DNA of 64,000 bases, from positions 69,885,916-69,949,915 of the forward strand of contig CM049315.1 in the NCBI GenBank assembly GCA_026874595.1, read 5' to 3'. The translations under genes and the position numbers were made by a program. Under the pieces are notes generated by a model. The model made no database searches. It was given only the letters and a program-made list of their open reading frames with translations, and had not been told where the DNA came from. Positions 11,637 through 24,447 of the stretch are shown here, piece after piece (position 1 is the stretch's first letter; every line of letters begins with the position of its first letter). Origin of the DNA: Sipunculus nudus. Its lineage: Eukaryota; Annelida; Sipuncula; Golfingiida; Sipunculidae.

Positions 11637-13206
11637 CAGTGAACTCCCGCATGACGACCACTCCGTTAACACGACCACCCAACTGACACGACCACTTTTC
11701 TTGGTCCAAGAATTGTCTAATATAAATTATCATATAAAAAACTTCGGTAACACGACCTTCCCGCTATCACGACCAACGACCACCTTTTTTGGTCCCGGCC
11801 TTAAGATTAGCCCCCGTATCACGACCACTGACCTGTAACGACTGCGGCCCGTTGAGCAGATGACACGCTCACCGCCCTGCTTGGACATAGATAATAGTCC
11901 GTAGTTAAGTAACTGTATCATGACCACTGGCCCGTGACGACCGCGGCCCGTTGAGCAGATGACACGCTCACCGCCCTGCTTGGACATAGATAATAGTCCG
12001 TAGTTAAGTAACTGTATCATGACCACTGGCCCGTGACGACCGCGGCCCGTTGAGCAGATGACACGCTCACCGCCCTGCTTGGACATAGATAATAGTCCGT
12101 AGTTAAGTAACTGTATCATGACCACTGGCCCGTGACGACCGCGGCCCGTTGAGCAGATGACACTCTCACCGCCCTGCTTGGACATAGATAATAGTCCGTA
12201 GTTAAGTAACTGTATCATGACCACTGGCCCGTGACGACCGCGGCCCGTTGAGCAGGTGACACGCTTGTCGCCCTGCTTGGACATAGATAATAGTCCGTAG
12301 TTAAGTAACTGTATCATGACCACTGGCCCGTGACGACCGTGGCCCGTTGAACAGGTGACAAGCTTAACGCCCTGCTTGGACATAGATAATAGTCCGTAGT
12401 TAAGTAACTGTATCATGACCACTGGCCCGTGACGACCGCGGCCCGTTGAGCAGATGACACGCTCACCGCCCTGCTTGGACATAGATAATAGTCCGTAGTT
12501 AAGTGACTGTATCATGACCACTGGCCCGTGACGACCGCGGCCCGTTGAGCAGGTGACACGCTTATCGCCCAGCTTGGACTTAGATAATAGCTCGTGATTA
12601 ATTAGCTGGACAATCATCTGCCCAGCCATAGTTAGGCTTGTTTATGATGCCGCCCAATCTATACACAACAACAGATATCGGACTCCATTGTCCGTTTCCT
12701 TGTTTGTTGAGTATGGCTGTTAGAACAGCATTAAACATACCGATAAAAAAGGAGTTTGTCAAATATAACTGGCACCACACGCATATATTCAGGTGAGTAA
12801 AGTAAACCTGTGACAAATCACATTTTAGTGATCAAGCAGGAACCATAAAAATAACACTTAAAATTTGATGTGATTATTCTGTTTTCACTTCTGTTATAAA
12901 TCAGATCATCTTCGTGTTAAGACCAATGCTGTAAGAATGACTTCAACGCCAACTGTTTGTTTCATTTGTGTGTTTTATTTCTATGTGAATAACACTTTTG
13001 AATCATATTCATGTGTGTTATTTATTTTTCTTTAAATTTTAAATTAAACAGGAACAACAACTTAATATTTACTTGAAATACCCATATATTATCGCCTGCG
13101 TTAATATTGGCAGACTGATATACAAGCATCCCGCTAACACGACCACCCCGTTAACACGACCACTTTGCCTGGTCCCGCAGGTGGTCGCGTTAGGGGTGTT
13201 TTACTG
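11637..13206 (-). mobile_element. Complete non-autonomous pogo/Tigger-like element (~1.57 kb)
   Basis: One end reads CAGTGAACTCCCGC at 11,637; the other, in reverse complement, reads CAGTAAAACACCCC at 13,206. Inside the first end the motif (c)acgaccac occurs at least six times between 11,640 and 11,840; inside the other end it occurs as taacacgaccac near 13,135-13,165. Such reiterated motifs look like transposase-binding sites. The right flank is TA as expected for pogo/Tigger; the left flank is AA, so the target duplication is imperfect. About 7.5 copies of a 99-bp unit fill 11,847-12,595. I see no transposase or DDE domain, so it would need a helper. Confidence 0.6.
11847..12595 (-). repeat. 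99-bp minisatellite, right array (~7.5 units)
   Basis: Successive units begin with ggacatagat at 11,883, 11,982 and 12,081, giving an exact 99-bp period. Two main unit types alternate, differing at the segments that would encode GGERVI or GDKRVT. Each unit keeps catgaccac and gtgacgacc, both degenerate forms of the element's terminal motif. A 299-codon frame runs through the array only because the period is a multiple of three. Confidence 0.93.
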
Positions 13207-13248
13207 TACTTGAAAAAGTAATTGTAATTACAATAACTTCAAATACAA

Positions 13249-13515
13249 TTGCTTTTGGATCCAACTCTGGTTTGGGGCCACTGTAAAGACTTAGGAAGAG
13301 TGTGCCCGAAACTTATACCGCCTGTGAAACGCAACGGAAAGACTAGCTACCGAAAAGAGGATGCCAAGGCATTTTTCACGCTGGTAACTGGTGCCGGTTT
13401 CGGGGAGGTATCTGAGGAAACGAACTGCAACAACCGAATTGTTAAATTTAAAAGATATGATGTCATAACAATACCAAAGTCGCTGTGTGACACATTGAAC
13501 CTTGAAAGGTACTGA
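13249..13515 (+). CDS. Unrecognised 88-codon ORF, copy 3 of 3
   Basis: Mirror image of the ORF at 9,526-9,792, identical in protein sequence. It follows the gtaattgtaattac stretch at 13,219-13,232 and the outer end of the complete Tigger-like element at 13,206. That position suggests it was part of the DNA invaded by the Tigger-like element. Confidence 0.35.
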   Translation: MLLDPTLVWGHCKDLGRVCPKLIPPVKRNGKTSYRKEDAKAFFTLVTGAGFGEVSEETNCNNRIVKFKRYDVITIPKSLCDTLNLERY

Positions 13516-14699
13516 AACCTAAGAAGGTGTGACGGACAAATGAGACACCGTTTCCCCTGTTAGAGTAAATGCTTAAATACTATACTTGAGTGACCTTTTT
13601 TATATGGCCCACATTCAATCTAAACAATTCCTGCAGAATAAAGATGTCAATACATATTAACTGTACAGCCGTGTTTTCAAGAAAGGTGGGTTTGATCCTC
13701 ATCATATAAATATAAAAATAGTACTTTTGTGTTTATCTGTATTTATGTATGTACATGTCTGTACAGAAGTATTTGTGTAATAACAACGGTGTAGGGGGCA
13801 GAATGTGCCGGAGGATATGTAAGATATTTATTTAATGCTGGACATGAAGTGGATTAGGGGTTATATACCATGTCATGTGGCCCCGAATGTGTCATACGAA
13901 AGGAGTGCATTGTTGTTGTTAAACAGGCGTGGGGGGGGGGGGGTAGTGAAGACAAAATTTGCTTACAAAATATTGACACAGTGGCACCAAAGGCAACAAA
14001 TATGAATGAAATCCAGTGTGTCAGGTATGAAAAGAAATGCAAGGTAACTAATCATATGATGATCCCCTAATTCCCCATCTGTGAAAAAATCAGCAGTTAA
14101 AGACTGAAATACACAGGTGAAAGGCGTTTCTTATTGTTGTTACTGAAGGTGTACTATGGCCCAACAAAATTAGATTTGGTGCGTGGGCACTTTCCTTTCA
14201 AGAATCACTGCGGGCAGGCGGTTTGTTAGCGAACCTATTAGCTTATGCGATGTTGCGGCGTCGTCCGTCGTGCGTCGTGTGTCGTGCGTCGTATGTCGTG
14301 CGTCGTGCGTCGTCTGTGCGTTACCATAGCTTTCTCAAAAACAGCAGGAGCTCGCACCACCAATTTTTTTGTAAATAATCAGACATCCAAAAAACTATAT
14401 CGAATTTTTTTTCTAACTGCATTTACTAGATTGTATAGGGAAAAAGCTAAAAAGGCTTTAAAAATCTTCTTCTCCGAAACTGTCCAACCAAATTGTCCAA
14501 TATTTCACAGAAATGATCCCTGGAACAATCTTTCTCAAGTTTGTTCGAATGGTTCCAGTTCGGAGATTTTTGGCTGAGTTACAGGAGGTTGAACTTTGTT
14601 AAATGTGAAAAAAGGCATATTAAAATTTAAATCTCAGAAACGGCTGGAGCTATCATCACCAAATTGTATGCTAATGTTGGTCACATAAGGTCATCAGTG

Positions 14700-15500
14700 A
14701 AAATTTTGCATGTGTATAGATCTCCCATAGCTCTTTATCATACGTAAAACTGGTGGCGCCACCTGCAACTTTGTTTGCACAGCGTCCATCTGTTCATCTG
14801 CTTTGGGATAAAATCACTCATATCTCGGCAGTAGTTTGACTTATCCACCTGAAATTTTGCAGGTTTATACATCCTTGACAGCTTTTTTGTTTTATGACAG
14901 GTGGCGCCACCTACATTCAAATTGACGCTGTAGACATCCAAGCTCATATCTCTGGAACCATTTGACCGATTTGGCAAAAATTGTGCATGTTTATAGATCT
15001 CACATAGCTCTTTATCAGACGCAAAACTGGTGGTGCCACCTGCAATCATTTTTGCACAACATCCGTCTGTTTCTTGCCGTGGCATAAAATCACTCATATC
15101 TTGGCAGTGGTTTGACATATCTGCCTAAAATTTTGCAGGTTTATACATCTTGGATAGCTTTCTGGATTTTGTGGCAGGTGGTGCCACCTACATTTATGTT
15201 TACGTTGCAGACATTCAGGCTTGTATCTCCGGACTGATTTGACATTTCCCCCTGAAATTTTGCATGTGTATAGATCTCACATAGCTCTTAATCATACACA
15301 AAATTGGTGGCAACTTTTTTGCACAGCGTCCGTCTGTTTTTCTGCCGTGGGCTAAAATCACTCATATCTCAGTAGTGGTTTGACTTATCTGCCTAAAATT
15401 TTGCATGTTTATACATCTTGGACAGCTTTCTGGATTTTTGGGTAGGTGGCACAACCTACATACACATTTCGGCTGCAGACATCCAGGCTATTATGCAACA
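14700..15500. repeat. ~272-bp tandem repeat (right arm)
   Basis: Mirror of 7,540-8,340 with the same three units. A few base differences are visible, for example gccaaatcggtc here against accaaatcggtc on the left near 8,062. Confidence 0.8.
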
Positions 15501-16818
15501 CACCTCACTCTATTTCCCCTTGCCACTCAATCCATGCCTCACTTCACTTTTCCTGCTCTGATTTTGGCGGATACACATAGTCGCTTGTTGAATACCCATA
15601 TTCTAGTTTTTGTGTTGTGTGCACCCATGCCAGAATTGCAGCAGTGATGTTTGTTTAACTGTTCCTTGTTCTAAGTGTTTAGCACTTGCATTGTTCATAT
15701 ATATGTCACACATGTTCTTGAAAAGTAATGGTCCAGCATTGAAGCATTATACCTGGTGTAATTTATTTATTTTTTTTTTTGTAAAAAAAATGACATATGA
15801 TCATGGAAAAGCATAATAATACGACATTTAAAGGCTAAATAGGTAAAAGCAGTTAGTACATAGCCAAGGCAATTAGAGCAAAATTGAATTAATCAATCGT
15901 CTTAAAAGAAATGTCCGAGGGGCTCCAACTAGTAAGTTTCTATTCCTATGAAAATATAGTTGTTAATATCGGTGATTAAATGCGGGCGGAGGCTGAGAAC
16001 CAAACCTTTCAAAGTTTCGGCGAATTCCCCGTAATTTTAAAAGAAGATTGAATCAACAGTACAGGATAGTTTATGAAATCAACTCAACCCACGTAGGCGG
16101 CAAACACTTACCAGTGCAGAATCCTTGAAGACACATCCCCCCCCCCCGAATCCACCACTGATAGCATTACTCTGAATACTGCAGTGTAATGAAAAACATT
16201 GTGAAAGAACCAAGCAAGAATTATATAATTAAGCATTACTTATCTGCGGGTTTTTCAAAGTAGCCGTTTAAAGTCAGATCACATTGTCCTATTTATGAAC
16301 ATGACCTGGGTCCTGCAAGAGAGTATAGTGTATGGCTTGGCCTGCTCTGGTAGGCTTTCGCATTTATGACAGATTTGTCAGATAATGATTGATTTATATA
16401 TGTATATGTTAAGCATAACCTCAAACAGAATGGAAGGTATGACGCAATTATTTATAAATTTGTGGCCAATCGGAGACATGTTATGCAAATGGTTAATGTG
16501 GACTGCTTGGAGGGGTAATTTTGGCAAAAATTGAACAAAAATGTTCCGGTAAAAAAGGTTTTAATATCAGCATGTATTTGAATATTATTTAAACGAGCCA
16601 AAATCTCAGGTGTTTTATAGATGTTACATTGGGAAAATAAACACAGCTACGTGTCTCACATGACAAGGGGGGTCTGACAGCCGTTACCGGCTGCCAAGTG
16701 TACAAAAACCGCGGAAAGTGGGATTTTTGGGGTCTTTATAGGCCTATACGGCGACGGTCCGTCCCAGTTGCCGTGTCCGCATTTTTTCCAGGATAGTTTT
16801 TCATACAAGCGAGGCGGA

Positions 16819-16886
16819 GTTCTGTCCGCGTGTATAGCAATGGCTGTAGCGCCCACTGTCTGCATTGTTATACTTGCGGACAGAAC
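16819..16886. repeat. 68-bp hairpin, right-arm copy
   Basis: Mirror of 6,149-6,216 with the same terminal GTTCTGTCCGC and GCGGACAGAAC arms, next to the truncated RNase H frame. Confidence 0.8.
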
Positions 16887-18149
16887 CCTGTGCGTTGTCG
16901 CTCAAGATTTGAACAGATTTCCCCTGGAATTCGGGTCCAAATGACCTCAGAGCCAGCCCTGCGGCAAGAAGCTCCCTGTAGTTGGAAGGCATGTGGGCGA
17001 CCCGAGTATTCCATTGTCCTGAAGCTTCAACATGTAATGTCTCAATACAAGCGCCCCAACCAAAACGACTTGCATCCGTAGCAACCTGAATTTCTATAGG
17101 TTTAACTCGTATTGGGGCACCGTTCCAATTATCAATAGCTTCTCGCCACCAAGTTAGCTCCTTGACAATACACGGGTTCAAAACGATTATACCGTCCCAA
17201 GAAACTCTTTGGGCTATACCCAGATAAATATTTCTCAACAAAAGTTTTGCAGGCAGAATGGCCTTTTTCATTGACACACATTGACCTGCAATGCATGCAA
17301 GTTTCCTAGCCGAGGCAGTGCCTTTATTCAAGCTGCGCCTAATATCCCTTTTAAGACGCCAAATACGCTGCTTGGTGGCCTGAATATACGGAATACATCC
17401 GTGATGGGCAGTGGTAATTACAAAACTTAGTAGGTACAACAAGTAGACGGGGTCAGTACGCTTTGGACAAAATTAATCGTCCAACCTAAATCAAGTAGTG
17501 TGTGTAGAAAGAGATCAATGTGGTCAATGGCAGTACGATTCCTTAACATCAATACAAAATCATCTACATATAAAACCAATTTGACACCATGTTCACGCAA
17601 ATATTGTACCACGGGACGGAGAATCTTGTACAAAAAATAAGGGCTACAAGGTTACCCCTGTGATAAGGCTGTAAAGACAAATTACTGTCCTCGCCATTCG
17701 AATTCCTTTGAAAATCGGCATGTACACCAACGTGAAATAACCCATCATTTAGATCTGCAGTCACTAACAAGTTATTGTGCTCACAGTTTGTTCTGACACC
17801 TTATCAATACCTTCTGACCGGAACTTAGGAACAACAATATTTTGATTGAACATTCGGAAGTCTATGATTAACCGGTACTCCCACCTTTTTTAGGTACACA
17901 CTTTAATGGTGAAATACACAATGGGTACTCACCAACATGACATTTTCGTATTACACCTTGGCCAAGTATCTCAAGTAATTTAGCATCAACAAACCTTCTT
18001 TCTGGCTCTGACAAAGAGTATTTTTGTAACCTTAAACCAAACTGGGCCTCCTTGAAGACTAAAGGTACACCATTATTTACCCAATCTAATATGTTCTCAC
18101 TGGCATTAATGTTCATCCAAGCATCCGCAGGTCGAGCCAGGGGATTCAA
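16887..18149 (-). pseudogene. DIRS-like reverse transcriptase and RNase H, broken (right arm)
   Basis: Mirror copy of 4,886-6,148 with the same frame breaks, the same YVDD box and the same truncation after SDNA. Shared damage shows that the element died before the palindrome formed. The long RNase H frame (16,801-17,442) is identical in protein sequence to the left copy. Confidence 0.85.
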
Positions 18150-18275
18150 ACATATATATATGTGAATGATTAAACCTTACATACATGCAAAAGAAACAAA
18201 AACATGCAAAATCATGTTAAAACACTGAGTAGACCAATCACAGTACACAGTTCACTTTCATCCCAAAAAGTGGAA

Positions 18276-19339
18276 CTAGTCCATAGGATTGTCCAGCCCG
18301 TCTGGACGTCCACTCCGACCACGGTTAAATCGAAAACCTCTGTTGCTAGTGAATGAGCGGAATATATCAGTTGACTGTTGCCTGTCACTGAAGCCACGTC
18401 CGCCTCCACGTCCAAAACCACCTGAACGACGCCAACCCTGGCCACGGTGCTGTGATTGTTGGTGCTGCTCCCTAGCGGCGGATATTGCAACACAATTACG
18501 CAAGGTATCAAGTGAAGCTGCAGGGAAGGCACCCGCGTGACGCTGCATTCAACGATATACGCCAGCTGTTTCTGTACCTAACTTTCCCTGCACCAAAAGT
18601 AGGGCATACTCCTCTTGCAAATAACGTAATGCAGCAAATGATATTACAAATATGTCCTGTAAATCTCCTTCACCCACGGAACCAGATTCAAGTTCTGATA
18701 TCACCTTCAAAATGTCTCAAAATATTTACCAGTTCTAGAAATGATACTGGATACTGGCTGATTTGCTCTCCGTATAACTGTTCTACCCAAGTCACCAAGT
18801 CTCAAATCATTTTGAAGTCTAGTACGGCGTACCCCGTCTTCAATAGTTCTATATTCATTCTGTAGGAACTCTGTATTAAAACGTAAGTAACCGAGGGCGC
18901 CCTGAACACTTGATGAACCTCCGGCTGGATTATATCTAGGACGAACAAAGTTGCTGTCCATGTGACAGTTCGCACCGGCAACATTTGCGGGATTTTCTAC
19001 ACTGGGGTTGTGGTACTCACCCACGGTTTCTGGCATGTAAAGCCGCTGATCACCAAAGTTTGACTTACCGTTTTCATGCGACACATCAGGTTGAGGGTCA
19101 CTGGGTGCATTCGCAGAAAGATTTCCTGTGTAACTGTTTGATATGGCGCCAGAAACGCTGGTGGCCGGGACATTATTTAGAGTATTATCCGCCTCGGCAA
19201 GTGATTCCTGACCAATGCTCCGTTCAATTATATCTATCCTAGACGATAACTGTCCAACTGACGCATTTAGACTCTTTAAACCAACTAATATTTTGTCCAA
19301 TGAAGCATTTTACTCCGATTCGTTTGTCTGATTCGCCAT
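18276..19339 (-). pseudogene. DIRS-like gag, broken (right arm)
   Basis: Mirror copy of 3,696-4,759. It has the same early stop after MANQTNESE, the same frame change before the middle segment and the same Arg/Gly-rich tail at 18,380-18,440. Confidence 0.7.
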
Positions 19340-21927
19340 ATCCCACCGCGGCGGATGACACAAAGCGGAGAATGAATAGAATTGGTGGCGATATATAGAC
19401 GTCGCCACCCATGGCAGGGACCTGACAGTTAATATTGTTTCGGGTGATAAACAAATCACACCTGGTGCCGGCGCTGATAGGAAATGTAGGCATTTTTGCA
19501 ATCCGCAAAACGGATGAATCGCTTACCGATTTGTTTCGATGCTGTCCGTTTTTGCGGATACACATGCGGAGCACGTTAAAACGTTCACATGGAAACAGTT
19601 CATCTTAAAAAAGAGGGATCCTATTTTTTTGCGTACGAGACGTACGAGATTTACGGATGAATGGAAACACGGCAAAAGTGGACTTTTCTGGTGAATACTG
19701 AGAAATTACCTTTACAAAATGTAGCGGTTATAGTGATATATCCAGAGGTGGAGCTTTTGGGGCTGAAGCCCCCCCCCCCCGGGAACATTGTTATTATTTT
19801 TTTATCAGAGAAGAAATTTTTTACATTATTTTCAGATGCCGTCAAACAAGTCTCACCCTTTCATCTGAAATACGAAAGTTGAAAACCCAAGGAATCATTA
19901 GTAGAAAGTCATGTCTACACCAGGATCATGCATTTTTTATTCCCCGACGGTGGGAGAGAGTCCTCGTCTGTCAGTCCCTCCGTCCTTTCGTCCGTCTGTC
20001 CTTCAATCCGTCCGTCCGTCCCGCACCATCACTGATGATGCCACACTAAGTTAAACATATGGCCGGGGAACAGTGTGGAACTTGGTTCTTGTTTTATCTT
20101 TGAATAATTAGTTGGGCATTTTCCAACATTGGTTATAGACCTAAAAAAAAATTCGAACTACAAGATCTATCAACCGTGGTTCCCTCAAGCATTTCTCATG
20201 CAATGTTCCAGCTGTCCATGGGCTTGGACATCTTTCTTGTGAACATGATTAAGCGTTTAAATATAAAGCAAGGCCTTTTCTTCTCTCTTTATCCTAGAAA
20301 TAAAAATAATTTATTATTTATTACAAAACGTAAATATATATCATAGTTCAAATTAAAAATAATAAACAATGTCTAAATATACTTACTTCATAGCATTTGA
20401 TTTTTGTGATAGGCAGTGGAAATGTTTTCTAGCCATAAATAAGTATGGGGGACTGGGATTTGGCTGTATATATCAGTTGGAATTCTCAATGGGGAATCTG
20501 TTTTGAAATTATTTGTCCTTTTCGCTGTTTCAAAGATAAACTGTACAAAACGGAACAAGAAACTTTTGTAAACTGACTATGTTTAACACCTACAGCATTG
20601 TTATAAGGAAGATTTATTATCAATTACAAATGTATAATTTACCAAATAAATATGTAAACGATAATGCATAAATATGCGCACGAAAGAAATGCATTTTATA
20701 ATTCAGACGTATGTATAAAAGATATATCTGACGTTTGACCGTATGAAAACAAGTTATTGACTAATAAAGCTACTGCACACATGGAAAAGTAATTTAAGCT
20801 ATATCAGTTATTCAAAATAAACGCTGGTGAGTAATATCTTTAAAAAAAAGTAGTTAGAGAATAATATTAAATCATGAGTTATTCGTTTGCCTTTGTCATT
20901 GATGTTTAATGCACTCAAATGTATATATGTAGTTGTGTTTTTATTTTATTACTGATCAATTATTTGAGATTAAATAATGAATAAAATGTTTACATCGTTT
21001 GGCACTTGTGCTCACATCTCGTGTTCAGCTCTATACGATACCTTAAAAAGAGATGATTAATATACCCAAGTCTTATTTTTATTTATAAATCGGTTGATAG
21101 AAAAAAATAATGTCCAGATCATTTATTCTTTCGTTATGAATATCCCATTCTTACTGCTTGCCCTAGTGAAGTATTTATTTGCTGAGTTAATTATACCTGC
21201 GAAGCAAGGTTTATCATGTAATTTTTGACGTCGGTTGATTTCGTCTGTTAGCAGCTGTACTCAACAGTTATAGACGGCCTTATGAGGAGAGATTAAAGAA
21301 ACAATCCAAAATAATGTAGAGTTAACCTGGATGACAATATTTTTATTTAAAAGATGCTTTACTGTTGTGAAAAAAGGAGATAATTAGACCGTCTTTATTT
21401 TTTTTTGGTTTTAGGGAAACCTTAAATTGAATGTAAATTTCCGAAAGGGGCGAGCAGGCCGGTTATCCAAAACTAGTTGGTGAATTTGCCCCACATTTCT
21501 CTAAGCTTAATATAATCCGCGCTATTAACTGTAAATTCACAAAAATAAGAAATAAAAATAGATTTTGAGATATAAGTGTAAACATAAGATGTACTACTTT
21601 CAAGAGGATTTCTGCAAAACTGTGAACTCTAAGGTATCATTAAATGATATCTCGCAAAATCTCGTTTGACTTGATATTGTACAAGATATTGCGAGAACTG
21701 TACTTAAATCCTGAAGTACTCATTGAATGCGACCTAATGCAAGAGACCAGACCTCTATAGTGTAAAAACTGACAAAGTAAGCACAAATAGTCCTTTTATT
21801 TTCGAATATCATGATTTTCCCCGAAAATGCGTAATCATAGTTACGGCAAATTTGAGGCAATCACACACTAGAAAAAAAGGCCTTGGAATGACAAGGAAAA
21901 TGAGCTGTAGTTGAAGTAGATACAACT

Positions 21928-22490
21928 AAAAGTTACAAAGATATGAAGAAAAACCGTTACGAGAAGTTTTGATGACCTTGACCTTTGACCTGTATTGACC
22001 AAAACAAAAGGGGTTCCAGTATTTTTTTATTGTCTACCAGCTGTGCAAGTTTAAAGCAACTGCTGCAAAATTGTGGCCTGTAGAGTCGTGACAAACACAC
22101 AAACTAAAACACAAATAAACAGACATACGCGACTGACCAACCTTCTTGCAGAAATCAAATATTTTCGGCAAGCAATAAAATTAGTTTAATCTTAAAACTA
22201 GAAATATGCATTCTCAGGAACGCAGACCTCCGCCATGTGGGCGGTCATTGATATGGGATGCTCTTCCTCGAAGTAACTTCCTGGTCCTTAATCATGAGGC
22301 GGATCCACACCAATATCTTATTGATTTGTCCACTCCCGAAATACACGGCGAATTTCATGGGATTCCGTTCATGACTGCGTGAGTGATGATCAAACACACC
22401 CACAAACATACGCACACAAACACACACGAATATCCTCCTAACGGAAGCAACTATGGCTATAATAGACTTCATACTGGTCAGACATTGATT
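21928..22490. other. Flank of the palindrome: dispersed repeats
   Basis: The sequence just outside the right arm contains tgaccttgacctttgacc and gcagacctccgccatg, motifs of common invertebrate dispersed repeats as far as I can judge. No gene is visible. Confidence 0.4.
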
Positions 22491-24447
22491 GTTTCCAGCT
22501 TTTTTTGGCTCTGAAATGTTAAGGAAAATAGGGGCGAAGTTTGATCAAATATTTATAGATGTCACACCAAGCCAAGCGAAAAAGATCCAAGACGCCTCTC
22601 CAGGTTAGCTCCAGAACACCCAGCACCGAGGTCACGACGAGAAGTCAGACAAGTCAGCAGAGCAGCAGCGACCCGCCCACTCCGTGCTGAGGGCCTGAAC
22701 ACCACAGCCGACCGCATGCAGACAGCTTGGCCCTGGTCTAGAACACACCAAACAACCGCACAAAGGAAAATTTATTTGACGTTTATCTGAATGAAGACAT
22801 AGCGATCTAGCGAGCAGCCGGCATGCTGTTATTTTATCGATTAAGGCATTGTTTTTACATGTTTTTTTTATTTATTCGTGTTGCCTTTTTGTTTGTGTGT
22901 TAGTGTGTGATATTATGTTTGAGGTATGTACTGCCGGCAAGTGATGGATGAACAACTACTAGCATATACTTTATAGGGGTTTAGTTCATTATCGAAATAT
23001 GTGTGTGTATTATTTTGTATTTGTGGCAGAGAAATCCAGAACCGTGTCGAGTTCTCGTGTAGTAGCTTTCTTGTAAATTGGATTTGGTCATTGGCCAGAG
23101 GAGTTGATGATACTGACAAGGTGTATATTTAAAACCTGAAAATAAAGTCAGCTCAGTGCATATATACAGGTTATACGCAAAGATTTTTTAATCGTATGTC
23201 GATAAGAAATTTTGAGCTATAAATTCTGATATGATATTGATGTGCGATCAGGTTTAATGTAAAAGTATGTGTTTTATGGATAAAAATGTGGCGGATTTTT
23301 AATTTTCCATCGATCACAGCTTCATGGTGGAGACTTGATGTATGTGCATATTTATGACGTCTCCAATATTTCAGATTAGGCGGCTTTCCGTATATAATAG
23401 AGTCAGGCGGAATCTAGGAGGAGCTGGCCGAATCTCGAAGGCCGCAATTTTTGTTCATGTTCTTTAGTATAAGTTTATGGAAATGTTATTGTAACACATG
23501 AAAATATAATTTTGGAGAGTTTGTGATATTTATACAACTGCTGATGAGTAATAAGTTTGGTTTCTGTGATGAGAGCTCTCTACCCCGTGGTGGCTCTGAA
23601 TACTATAGACTATGAACAGTCACATTTCGCTAATTATAGGCCGAATTTGCGTTTGTTTTTTTTTTTTTATTTTAAGTTTGATTTTTGAATATATTTTCAA
23701 TGTAACTGTATAATTTGCACAAATTCCTCGGTATTTTTTAATTTTGGACCATTGAACCAGGGCCGAATCGCTTTCACGGGGGGGGGGGGGGGGGGATCAG
23801 GAGACGCTCCGTTCTAAACAGTGTGTTCTGCCTGTTCACGTGTATATGGTATAAAATCTGATCAAGTGCACTGGTATTTGACAATTGTATATGGACGTTT
23901 TCATTATTTATAGTGAATTTCTTTGGATACGTGATTCATGGTTCTTGTGTTGAGTGGGTGTTTTTATATGTGGACACCTGCTACCGTTATTTTTATTTAT
24001 TTCTTATTTATTCATCTATTTATTTTATTTTATTTATTTATTTATTTTATTTTTGATACATATATTTGTTTTATTGTGCCAGTGAGCACGCTTTGCTTGT
24101 CGTATCAGTTTTTAAATTCACACCAAAACAACAAAACAACTGAAAATAAATATGCCTTTAAACCTCAAAATTTCGTACAATTCACCACAATACGGATAAC
24201 AGCAATTTGTCCTCATCCACAGTGATAACCTACAATGAATAAAGAATACCATTATACCGAGCGAAGAATGAAGAGTACCGGTAATATATAGATGTCGCAG
24301 ACACCTGTCAGTACATGTATATTGTTTCGGGTGTTAAAAACAAAGGCTTGTCCATTTCATTGTAGCAGGTGTGGCCCGAAATGTACAACTGACTTTGGTG
24401 AACCGAAATGAACAAGCGGATCGCGTGTCAGTTTTTATTGTGTGTAA

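Larger units (their letters stand above)
12503..21927 (-). repeat. Right arm of the ~9.4-kb inverted repeat
   Basis: This is the reverse complement of 1,109-10,553. It ends abruptly near 21,927, beyond which the sequence (rich in the common motif tgaccttgacctttgacc near 21,970) has no counterpart at the left end. Unlike the left arm, this arm keeps the whole Tigger-like element with both ends (11,637-13,206). That suggests the right arm is closer to the original arrangement and the left arm is the rearranged copy; this is inference. Confidence 0.93.

Noticed and set aside
10460-12595. CRISPR-like array
   Set aside because: Units are directly adjacent with no variable spacers, and the genome is eukaryotic.
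11730-12629. 299-codon open frame on the minus strand
   Set aside because: It is a read-through of the 99-bp minisatellite, whose period is a multiple of three, plus flanking transposon sequence. It has no independent sign of coding.
22245-22472. 75-codon frame with Cys/Val-rich stretch
   Set aside because: It derives from a (CACA)n-type simple repeat and a dispersed repeat; no family features are seen.
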